In this document: positions 7,321-12,607 of the stretch, in pieces
How positions within the stretch are numbered: position 1 is the stretch's first letter
Layout of the letters: the number at the start of each line of letters is the position of its first letter
DNA from: Deltaproteobacteria bacterium
Lineage (GTDB): Bacteria > Desulfobacterota > Desulfarculia > Desulfarculales > Desulfarculaceae
Direction of reading: 5' to 3'
Length of the DNA stretch: 17,679 nucleotides
NCBI GenBank assembly: GCA_020444165.1
Contig: JAHLLK010000180.1
Coordinates: 1-17,679, forward strand
Program-made: the position numbers and the translations under genes
Notes under the pieces: model-generated
Database searches by the model: none
What the model was told of the DNA's origin: nothing
Seen by the model: the letters and a program-made list of their open reading frames with translations, nothing else

Positions 7321-7647
7321 CAGATGGGCTTGCGGGAACAATTACCGCAATGCTTGATACGATTTTGCCTCCGTGTCATAACCAATAACACCTGAGCAGA
7401 AATAGTCCATGGTCAATAATCCGCTGGACGGTTAAAAGTTTACGATCTCTCTGGGACTCAAAGATTGTTTTTTTATTCATGATGTCCGAGGCTTCCAAAA
7501 ACTCCAAGAGGGTAGACGCATTCTTGCTAAATTTACTGTGCAAATGCTCCTTAAATAAAACGGTCCATCTGCTCAGTTAAAGGAGTCGGTTAAATCGTTA
7601 ACTCCGATCAAATTGCATCTAACTAAACCTGCATATACTAGTGTTAG
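7321..7647. other. Intergenic region between convergent TIR and small genes
   Basis: Contents are a stem TTGCGG (7330-7335)/CCGCAA (7345-7350) just after the TIR gene without a T-run, a minus-strand open fragment (7376-7576), a hairpin GGAGT/ACTCC with an inner TTAA stem (7582-7605), and TAACTAA/TTAGTTA arms ending at the stop of the minus-strand gene. None is a strong intrinsic terminator. Confidence 0.35.
7376..7576 (-). pseudogene. Possible coding fragment of unknown origin
   Basis: On the minus strand a frame is open from a TAA at 7577-7579 to a TGA at 7376-7378 and encodes 66 residues including FKEHLHSKFSKNASTLLEF and IFESQRDRKLLTVQRIIDHG. The residue mix is amphipathic and protein-like, but there is no ATG before residue 33 and no ribosome-binding site. 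I read it as the C-terminal remnant of a decayed gene; the family is not recognised. Chance openness cannot be excluded at this length. Confidence 0.3.
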
Positions 7648-7911
7648 TTATCTCACCAAATCAAAAGTCATGGCCACCTGTTCTTGTCCATGTAGTTCCC
7701 TACGCGCTTGGTCGATTTCATATTCAAGCTTTTCAATCTCATGCTGAGAAGTCCGTTTACTAGCTTTCAAGGTTTTCAGCATTTTTGTGCGGTGCGAAAT
7801 AAAAACTCTCAAACATCTGGCCCTATCCAAGGCTCTCAACACTGTATCGGGTCCAGAGTTACTGACAGGTTCGACGCCGTACAAGCTCATATAATTATCC
7901 ACTGAACTCAT
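7648..7911 (-). CDS. Small coiled-coil protein coupled to the zinc-ribbon gene
   Basis: The 87-residue protein has a central to C-terminal charged heptad-like region (TKMLKTLKASK, then EIEKLEYEIDQARREL) that should form a coiled coil. Its ATG at 7909-7911 lies inside the last codons of the zinc-ribbon gene, overlapping by 17 bases in another frame, so translation is probably coupled. A longer upstream reading of this frame has no ribosome-binding site of its own and would overlap the zinc-ribbon gene almost entirely. Function is unknown. A small partner or regulator of the zinc-ribbon protein is the simplest guess. Confidence 0.5.
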   Translation of the reverse strand: MSSVDNYMSLYGVEPVSNSGPDTVLRALDRARCLRVFISHRTKMLKTLKASKRTSQHEIEKLEYEIDQARRELHGQEQVAMTFDLVR

Positions 7912-8077
7912 CCTCCGTCGCCTCTGGTAACGCAACTGAGAATCTCTTGCCGCAATCCTTGCAGAGTAACCTACGCTTAAGGATGCCGCCGGACCGACGA
8001 GTCCCTTTGCGTATTGTTTTATAACTACCACAGAAATTACATTTGTAAGGTTTCCCTCTTTTTCTTTTGAATTGCAT
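7895..8077 (-). CDS. Stand-alone InsA-like zinc-ribbon protein
   Basis: The 60-residue protein is one four-cysteine zinc ribbon (C13-x2-C16 and C39-x2-C42) with a basic middle (RKGTRRSGG, then KRRLLCKDCGKRFS). This matches the DNA-binding N-terminal ribbon of IS1/InsA-type transposases and related transposon proteins. No catalytic domain follows; the second gene is a coiled coil instead of InsB. The start is certain: TAAGGAGGTGA (8084-8094 on the complement), a near-perfect ribosome-binding site, lies 6 bases before the ATG. A promoter-like pair is found upstream at 8114-8143. It could be a DNA-binding regulator domesticated from a transposase, or an active small regulator of the divergent lipoprotein operon. 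Confidence 0.65.
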   Translation of the reverse strand: MQFKRKRGKPYKCNFCGSYKTIRKGTRRSGGILKRRLLCKDCGKRFSVALPEATEDEFSG

Positions 8078-8113
8078 AAAGTATCACCTCCTTAGGATGA
8101 AGCTGTGTTCATT

Positions 8114-8143
8114 TATAAATTTTTCGAAAAAATTTGGTGACAA
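8114..8143 (-). promoter_or_regulatory. Promoter-like hexamers with a palindrome in the spacer
   Basis: On the minus strand TTGTCA (complement of 8138-8143) and TTTATA (complement of 8114-8119) are 18 bases apart, upstream of the zinc-ribbon gene. The spacer is a near-perfect AT-rich palindrome centred on TTCGAA (about 8117-8135). A palindrome between -35 and -10 is a usual place for an operator, so autoregulation is possible. Confidence 0.4.
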
Positions 8144-8181
8144 CCAAAAAAAATATAAATCTCAGGCCCCATCTAAAGCTT

Positions 8182-8622
8182 ATGAGAGCAATTAATATAT
8201 TTTTGGTGATAATGCTATCTCTGGCAAGTTGCCATGAACAAAATTATGATTTAGATCAAACGACTGTACCTACATTCAATATCTGGGGGCATGTTACTGG
8301 CAATATTCCTTCAGGCGAACCTGTGCTGCTTTATAAAGTGAACAATACAACCCTTGAGTACCAGCTCACCAATTTGCGCTATCTGGAGCCAGTTCAGTAT
8401 ACGTGGACTGAAACTGATGGAATATTCAGATTTCACAATCTGTCTACTGGCACATATTGCATTTTGATTTTAACCATTTCTTTCGAAGGAACTGGGGGGC
8501 AGGGATTCCCTTACATTGAAGAATACTGGTACAGCAATTACTCGATAACCCAGGCCTGGGCAGGTGGAAACAAGGGCCACTCATTAGGGGTAATCCAAAT
8601 AAAGCCGGTAGATCCAAAATGA
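8182..8622 (+). CDS. Small lipoprotein with a carboxypeptidase-regulatory-like fold
   Basis: ATG 8182 gives 146 residues beginning MRAINIFLVIMLSLASC. The lipobox LASC places the lipidated cysteine at residue 17, so the protein should be anchored in a membrane facing the periplasm or outside. The body has the pattern of a small beta-sandwich repeat (HVTGNIPSGEPVLLYKV, then TETDGIFRFHNLSTGTYCI), as in carboxypeptidase-regulatory or Cna-B-like domains. An earlier in-frame GTG at 8134 would bury the signal peptide and has no ribosome-binding site. No strong SD is seen at 8182 either. Its stop overlaps the next start by 4 bases (ATGA), so it is translationally coupled to a cytosolic-looking zinc-ribbon protein, which is an odd pairing. 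Confidence 0.65.
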   Translation: MRAINIFLVIMLSLASCHEQNYDLDQTTVPTFNIWGHVTGNIPSGEPVLLYKVNNTTLEYQLTNLRYLEPVQYTWTETDGIFRFHNLSTGTYCILILTISFEGTGGQGFPYIEEYWYSNYSITQAWAGGNKGHSLGVIQIKPVDPK

Positions 8623-9410
8623 CGATTCAAGCGGGTGGCGAGGGTTGTGATTCGGAAAGCAATCCACTGATACCCGCTATCGGACAAGTCCAAGAACGAG
8701 TGCAGATCATCAAGGAGGATGCCCGCAGATTCTATTACCAAGTCATCTTGAGTCAACACAGCTGTCCGCAGTGCGGAGGCGGCCTGGTTATGGTGAGGGA
8801 AAGCATTGCTCAGTGTAATGACTGCTCTCATGAGTTTGACCCCACCAGCGAGTTCCAACACAGCAACTGTTGTCAGGCAAGGCCGATCCGAAGGCCACAG
8901 CACTACACCTGCTCAAAATGCGGCAAGCTCGTTCCATCCAACTTCCTGTTTGATGAGCGTTTATTTGACGCCAATTACTTTAGGGAAGCTATGGCCGCTC
9001 ACCGAGAGAGACGGCAACGGCAGCGTGAAAAACGAATTATGCAGATGGCTGAAAATCGCTCAGATGTTTTTATTCCCACAGAGGTGCCTGACCTCGATCA
9101 GTTGCCTGGCCTTAGTGGAGATTTGGATGAACTTATCGGCCTGTACTCAGATGTCCCAGAAGATTTCCACTGGAACACCAAGGAGAAATTCAACCTTCAA
9201 GGATGCAGGCAGCACATCACAGGTCAACTAGGTTGGGCTAAAAAGCTGTTCTCCACATTTGAACCTGTGCATCATGACGATCGCCAGGATCGCGCCTGGC
9301 GCTTTATCACTCTCATTTTCATGGAACACGACCAGGAGGTGAAACTTATCCAGGCCAACAAGGCTGACCTATGGGTAGAGAAACAATATCAAGATGAAGC
9401 TTACGACTAA
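8619..9410 (+). CDS. Double zinc-ribbon protein of unknown function
   Basis: The 263-residue protein has two zinc-binding knuckle sets in its first 105 residues: C49-x2-C52 with C66-x2-C69, and C84/C85 with C98-x2-C101. A strongly basic helical stretch follows (about 120-140, HRERRQRQREKR), then an acidic, Leu-rich region and a C-terminal helical domain with FKLQ/WAKKLF-like amphipathic segments. It has no signal peptide. The build suggests a nucleic-acid- or complex-binding adaptor. The start overlaps the lipoprotein stop (ATGA) and the end overlaps the next gene by 17 bases. The family is not recognised. Confidence 0.7.
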   Translation: MTIQAGGEGCDSESNPLIPAIGQVQERVQIIKEDARRFYYQVILSQHSCPQCGGGLVMVRESIAQCNDCSHEFDPTSEFQHSNCCQARPIRRPQHYTCSKCGKLVPSNFLFDERLFDANYFREAMAAHRERRQRQREKRIMQMAENRSDVFIPTEVPDLDQLPGLSGDLDELIGLYSDVPEDFHWNTKEKFNLQGCRQHITGQLGWAKKLFSTFEPVHHDDRQDRAWRFITLIFMEHDQEVKLIQANKADLWVEKQYQDEAYD

Positions 9411-9717
9411 GGACAAGGATTTTTTGGAAAAACTCAAGAAGCTGGTGGCTGACAAGGACCTATGGGTCGAGTTAAAGCAAGGTGGCTACAAGAGCATGGT
9501 CCTTCGGGGTAACTACGGAACCAAGATCGACAAAGCCTTCAGAATGACCCGGCAGGGAGTGCGGTGGCGCTTCCAGCGCCTTTCAGATGCCTATATCTCT
9601 GCACTTGAGGCCATCTACTTCGTTGAATCTACCTTGGGCACCAATCTAAGAGGTATGGCCCTAGAGATAGCCAAAGAGCGAATTGCGATGCGAAAAAATC
9701 ACAAGAAAATAGCTTAA
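9394..9717 (+). CDS. Small basic protein coupled to the zinc-ribbon gene
   Basis: The 107-residue protein is rich in Lys and Arg and mostly helical, with segments KDFLEKLKKL and EIAKERIAMRKNH at the ends and a central KIDKAFRMTRQGVRWRFQRL. It begins inside the end of the zinc-ribbon gene (17-base overlap), so the two products are probably made together. Near its start, DLWVEL resembles DLWVEK at the end of the preceding protein, matching a 15-base near-identical DNA repeat (9366-9380 and 9457-9471), possibly a local duplication. The family is not recognised; RNA or DNA binding is plausible from charge alone. Confidence 0.6.
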   Translation: MKLTTKDKDFLEKLKKLVADKDLWVELKQGGYKSMVLRGNYGTKIDKAFRMTRQGVRWRFQRLSDAYISALEAIYFVESTLGTNLRGMALEIAKERIAMRKNHKKIA

Positions 9718-10021
9718 AAATGATTTTACCGGCGACAAAACAAAGCAAATACATCAAAAAGAAAAGGCTTATAAATGTAAAGGTATTTACCCTCCTATCG
9801 TTTAAATTATGACTCTATATATGGCGGCACTTTTGCTGCCTTAAATACCTCCAATCAACTGTCCTGCACATACTTTTCACGGAATCGCATGGTTTTTGGT
9901 TTTCGCTCATCTCCGGGCAAGATCCAAAATCCAGTACGATTTTATTTTAACAGGTCTTCCTAATCTCAAAATGCGAGAAAGGCTACATTTGCATGCAAAA
10001 GGTAGGGGTAATTTATGAAAA
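9718..10021. other. Gene-free AT-rich stretch with one structured element
   Basis: No gene is seen on either strand. The notable content is the nested hairpin structure at 9781-9850, described separately. The remainder, up to the weak GGTAGGGG ribosome-binding site before 10022, shows nothing that I can name. Confidence 0.4.
9781..9850. other. Nested inverted repeats, possible structured RNA
   Basis: AGGTATTTA (9781-9789) and TAAATACCT (9842-9850) are perfect 9-bp inverted arms. Just inside the right arm, GGCGGCA (9823-9829) and TGCTGCC (9834-9840) form a second stem of seven pairs (one G-T) with a 4-base loop. The outer stem therefore encloses an inner hairpin and an unpaired AT-rich side of about 33 bases. 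No T-run follows. It could be a small RNA, a leader structure or a protein-binding site; strand is undecided. Confidence 0.4.
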
Positions 10022-10435
10022 ATGCCAAGTACAAAGATTGAAGTAAGTTGGAGCAAGATCTCCAAGGTTTATGAACTTGATGATATCGCCAGGCTGCTCT
10101 TTCCGGGCAACAGAAATCACCAACGGATTTTCATTGCCATATTTGTTGAACTGAAGCACGCCCCCGGCCAGTTCCTGCCGTCTTTGGACATGCTTTGTTC
10201 GGAATACCGATTTAGCGCCAGAAGCCTGGAAACGGTCAGGAGTAAAGCCAGAAGGCTTGGGCTTATAGACCATGTGTCCAGGTTCAATGCCGCCCACGGT
10301 TACAGAGAGGGCTGGGTGTTCTCCAAACGCTTTGGAAAAGCCCTAAATCGTCTCTGGAGCCAGATCGAGGGCTGGCAGAACCGGCCAGGCTATCAGCAAA
10401 AAGATAGAGATAGAGAAATGATCAAGTATATCTAG
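10022..10435 (+). CDS. Winged-helix-like protein of unknown role
   Basis: The 137-residue protein has a central region of winged-helix character: PSLDMLCSEYRFSARSLETV as helices and KARRLGLIDHVSRF with GYREGWVFSKRF as strand-wing. This pattern recurs in plasmid replication and MarR-like proteins, where RRLGLI-type segments lie between recognition helix and wing. The N-terminus (VYELDDIARLLFPGNRNHQ) is also helical. The ATG at 10022 has GGTAGGGG 10-15 bases upstream. Another ATG seven bases earlier gives only a short frame. It stands alone between two structured non-coding stretches. A DNA-binding regulator of the following operon is a reasonable inference. Confidence 0.6.
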   Translation: MPSTKIEVSWSKISKVYELDDIARLLFPGNRNHQRIFIAIFVELKHAPGQFLPSLDMLCSEYRFSARSLETVRSKARRLGLIDHVSRFNAAHGYREGWVFSKRFGKALNRLWSQIEGWQNRPGYQQKDRDREMIKYI

Positions 10436-10508
10436 TATATATCGCTACTCATATTGCCTTTCATTTGGCTTTTTTCAACACAATCTAATCCAAAAACGGA
10501 ATGAATTG

Positions 10509-10556
10509 TCCTCCCTGGCGAGTAGTAGATAACGAGTCCTTTTTTGCCAGGAGGGA
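10509..10556 (+). promoter_or_regulatory. Hairpin able to mask the ribosome-binding site of the NUDIX gene
   Basis: TCCTCCCTGGC (10509-10519) can pair with GCCAGGAGGGA (10546-10556), ten of eleven positions including one G-T. The right arm contains the AGGAGG ribosome-binding site (10549-10554) that sits 7 bases before the NUDIX start. The 26-base loop ends in six T. Such a fold would block translation initiation until melted or displaced, as in RNA thermometers and riboswitch-like leaders. Confidence 0.5.
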
Positions 10557-10561
10557 TACGC

Positions 10562-10954
10562 ATGTCTGTGACCAAAGTAGTAAAAGCCATGATTCTGCGC
10601 CGTGCGCGGGAAAGCGATACGGTGCGCAAGCCTGGCGGCAATCAGGCGCTTCTCATGGTCCGGCACGATGGAGCTCTCGAGTTTCCCGGCGGCAAAGTTG
10701 AGCCTGGCGAGAGCCTGGAGCAAGCCTTGCGCCGCGAAGTGTACGAAGAGACCGGCCTATCCATTGATATAGGACCCATCTGCGATACCTGGGGACCTCT
10801 TAGCCAAAACAATGCCCGGCAAATTGAGGGCATGACCTATCTCTGCATCCTTGCAGGCGGCCAGTCCGGGACGGTCAAGACCAGCAGTGAGCATCTTGGC
10901 TCGCTTTGGCTCTCCACTGGCGATCTGGAGTACATCGGTCCGGCGATTTGTTAG
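10562..10954 (+). CDS. NUDIX hydrolase
   Basis: The 130-residue protein contains a complete NUDIX box (GX5EX7REUXEEXGU): G44, E50, R58-E59, E62-E63 and G65-L66. The family hydrolyses nucleoside diphosphates linked to another group, using metal held by the box glutamates; substrate cannot be read from sequence. Upstream VKAMILRR and ALLMVRHDGALEFPGG are normal first strands of the fold. ATG 10562 is chosen because AGGAGG ends 7 bases before it. The C-terminus stops soon after the expected final strand (LWLSTGDLEYI), so the last helix may be short. It is the first gene upstream of the ubiquitin-like operon, 165 bases before the next gene. Its own leader hairpin may control it. Cleaning up or reversing a nucleotide-based signal or adenylate is a possible role. 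Confidence 0.85.
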   Translation: MSVTKVVKAMILRRARESDTVRKPGGNQALLMVRHDGALEFPGGKVEPGESLEQALRREVYEETGLSIDIGPICDTWGPLSQNNARQIEGMTYLCILAGGQSGTVKTSSEHLGSLWLSTGDLEYIGPAIC

Positions 10955-11119
10955 GACGCCATGCTCAGTGGGGTCCTGGTCAACACTGCCCAGGTCCAAG
11001 GTGGACTGTCGCACTGTTCAAGTGATGTTTCACCAGGAGCAACGATTAGTCATCGTGGGCAGCGATAGCCAAAAACCGAGTCTGCAAGAGCAGGCCTAGT
11101 AAGTAATGGAGGACGCTAC

Positions 11120-11404
11120 ATGGCCAAAAAGAAACAGGTCAACCAAGCCGCGCGCATCGCCGAGGCTGTTGACTGGATCGATGCCGTTTTGGAAGACGAT
11201 GCCTGTGTCGCTGCTAACGTTGAGCTCAAAAAAGGGCTGAACATGGCTAAAGCCGCACTCATGAAACATTTGCTGGCAAATGCCCGCGAATCGGGCAGTT
11301 CTGGCGCTGCAAAGGGTAGGGGCGGCAAGAAGGAAAGGTCCAGCGCTCAAGAGCCGGCGGCCGGCCCGGGGCACGTTCTAAACGATACAAAAACCAGTTT
11401 CTAG
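11120..11404 (+). CDS. Small helical Lys/Ala-rich protein
   Basis: The 94-residue protein has a helical first half (RIAEAVDWIDAVLEDDA, then VELKKGLNMAKAALMKHLLA) and a disordered, lysine/glycine/serine-rich tail (GAAKGRGGKKERSS) that is unlikely to fold. GGAGG lies 9 bases before the ATG, and codon use matches the GC-rich genes around it, so it is probably real. It is 12 bases ahead of the membrane-protein gene in the operon. The family is not recognised. The flexible lysine-rich tail would be an accessible modification target for the ubiquitin-like system downstream, which is speculation. Confidence 0.6.
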   Translation: MAKKKQVNQAARIAEAVDWIDAVLEDDACVAANVELKKGLNMAKAALMKHLLANARESGSSGAAKGRGGKKERSSAQEPAAGPGHVLNDTKTSF

Positions 11405-11416
11405 AAAGGAGGGAAC

Positions 11417-11869
11417 ATGCATCTCCGGGCTCTTTTTTTCGTGGCCCTTGGGCTGTTGTCGTTGCCGAGACCCGCCCATGCGGGTTCGTTGGTGCCGGTG
11501 AGTATGGAAACCGGGCTTGCAGCAATGGCCATTGTGGTGGTTGCCATATTCTTTGGCATTTTCAACGGGGAGTTCGGTCGCGGTGACATGGTCCTAGCTT
11601 TGGGCGCTGGGCTGATCTTATTGGCCCTAATACCAGGGGGCCTGGCTACGATCCTTTCGCTGGTCGGGCTGATCCTTTTGGTGGTTGTCCTGGTATTTGC
11701 CGTGCCGGTGATTTTACGGGCCATTGTCAACGCAAGGCATAACCGCCCTCCTAGGCGTCAGAACTACAGGCCGAACAACTACGGCAATGGCGATGGCAAC
11801 CATGGCGGCGGATGCATTCCGCCAAGAAATGATCCTCCCAAGGGGCGTCCCATACCGCCCAATTTCTAA
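11417..11869 (+). CDS. Exported membrane protein with Pro/Asn/Gly-rich tail
   Basis: The 150-residue protein begins with a clear signal peptide (residues 1-22; cleavage predicted after PAHA). Hydrophobic segments follow at about 34-49, 58-73 and 76-101, separated by a short polar loop (NGEFGRGD). The tail (about 105-150) is rich in Pro, Asn, Gly and Arg and is probably disordered; it carries one cysteine. AAAGGAGGG is placed just before the ATG, a strong ribosome-binding site. It lies 22 bases ahead of the ubiquitin-like gene on the same strand. The family is not recognised, and whether it works with the ubiquitin-like proteins or is a passenger cannot be told from the sequence. Confidence 0.65.
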   Translation: MHLRALFFVALGLLSLPRPAHAGSLVPVSMETGLAAMAIVVVAIFFGIFNGEFGRGDMVLALGAGLILLALIPGGLATILSLVGLILLVVVLVFAVPVILRAIVNARHNRPPRRQNYRPNNYGNGDGNHGGGCIPPRNDPPKGRPIPPNF

Positions 11870-11891
11870 TCACAGATGAAAGGAAAACCTC

Positions 11892-12131
11892 ATGAGTTTT
11901 ATGGACCAGGTGCGTGAGCACATGATCGAAGTGGACGGCCGCCGCGTGGCAGTCCCCGAGAACGCAACTGCCAGGCAGATCCTGAGGGCTGCGGGTAAGG
12001 ACACCAGCTCTCGAGATCTGGTGTCCGAGATGGAAGGTGGCATGACTCGCATCCACCCCAAGGACAACCGTATCTACGTCAAGGATGGTAACATCTTCAC
12101 CTCCCATATTGCCGGGACTGCCGGAGTCTAA
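11892..12131 (+). CDS. Ubiquitin-like (beta-grasp) protein, multiubiquitin type
   Basis: The 79-residue protein has the layout of a single multiubiquitin-type beta-grasp domain: strand pair IEVDGRRVAVPE, helix TARQILRAAG, then RDLVSEMEGGMTRIHPKD, and a final strand ending NRIYVKDGNIFTSHI. The C-terminus is AGTAGV, so there is no terminal Gly-Gly. A single Gly followed by Val is left, which would need trimming to expose a glycine. The AAAGGA ribosome-binding site is 8 bases upstream of the ATG. It is followed by a UUCG hairpin, the E2-like gene and a JAB-E1 fusion, so it is most likely the protein activated by that E1. Identification rests on pattern and context; a fold prediction would settle it. 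Confidence 0.65.
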   Translation: MSFMDQVREHMIEVDGRRVAVPENATARQILRAAGKDTSSRDLVSEMEGGMTRIHPKDNRIYVKDGNIFTSHIAGTAGV

Positions 12132-12148
12132 ACAAAAACCTGTCTATG

Positions 12149-12166
12149 GCGGCGCTTCGGCGCCGC
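12149..12166 (+). other. UUCG-capped hairpin inside the ubiquitin-like operon
   Basis: GCGGCGC, loop TTCG, GCGCCGC is a perfect 7-bp G+C stem with a highly stable tetraloop between the ubiquitin-like and E2-like genes. No T-run follows (TTATCTTTG), so full termination is unlikely. It can act as a partial attenuator or an mRNA 3'-end protector, giving more ubiquitin-like protein than enzyme. Confidence 0.6.
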
Positions 12167-12190
12167 TTATCTTTGCTTGGGGAGGTGACC

Positions 12191-12607
12191 ATGTATTTGA
12201 TGGCTCGATGGTTCATGGCTAACATCGCAATGCTGCAAAGAGCCTTAGGCCCTATAAACTTCGATGATGTGGCTTATAGATGGTTTCGCGTTGAGCGCAT
12301 GCCCTTGCCCCCTGTCTACTGGAAACGCGAAACCAAGCTGCTCACTAAGGTGCCCTATCCCAACTTGTCGCACGCAGATGGTTACAATTTCTATTCTGAT
12401 CAATATCTCAGTCGTCGAGATGGAGCCGTCTTTCAGCATATTAAGGAACATGCTGCCTGGAACGATGAGTCTGATTTGGGTTATGCGCGGATCAGCTTCC
12501 ACTTGACTTCATTCAATCCCAGCCCGGACATGCTCCATGGCGATACTTTTATCGATTTGATGGAGTCCGTCTACAACTTCCTGGGCCAAGAGAAAGGTAA
12601 GGTGTGA
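12191..12607 (+). CDS. E2-like (UBC-fold) protein lacking any cysteine
   Basis: The 138-residue protein sits where an E2 would, between the ubiquitin-like and E1 genes. Its pattern resembles the UBC fold: LPPVYWKRE as the Pro-Pro strand, VPYPNLSHADGYNFYSD in the place of the HPN/active-site strand, and helices GYARISFHLTSFNP and LMESVYNFLG at the end. However, there is no cysteine anywhere, so it cannot form the E2 thioester. It may be an inactive scaffold, or a different fold. ATG 12191 has GGAGGTGA immediately upstream; an in-frame ATG at 12146 would start inside the hairpin and has no such site. The stop overlaps the E1 start by 3-4 bases. Confidence is high that it is a gene and moderate that it is E2-related. 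Confidence 0.6.
   Translation: MYLMARWFMANIAMLQRALGPINFDDVAYRWFRVERMPLPPVYWKRETKLLTKVPYPNLSHADGYNFYSDQYLSRRDGAVFQHIKEHAAWNDESDLGYARISFHLTSFNPSPDMLHGDTFIDLMESVYNFLGQEKGKV

Noticed and set aside
8538..8903. 121-codon minus-strand frame across the lipoprotein and zinc-ribbon genes
   Set aside because: It covers the end of one gene and the start of another that are coupled by an ATGA overlap, so it is a shadow.
10013..10297. 94-codon minus-strand frame opposite the winged-helix gene
   Set aside because: The plus-strand frame has better composition and a plausible ribosome-binding site, so the minus frame is a shadow.
10465..10486. GCC...GGC followed by six T as terminator of the winged-helix gene
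   Set aside because: The stem is only three pairs long, too weak to call.
10851..11099. 82-codon plus-strand frame crossing the end of the NUDIX gene
   Set aside because: Most of it overlaps the NUDIX gene in another frame and there is no start signal; a frameshifted NUDIX tail was considered but the frame shows no NUDIX-like sequence.
11096..11374. 92-codon minus-strand frame opposite the small helical protein
   Set aside because: The plus-strand gene has a strong ribosome-binding site and operon position; the minus frame has neither.
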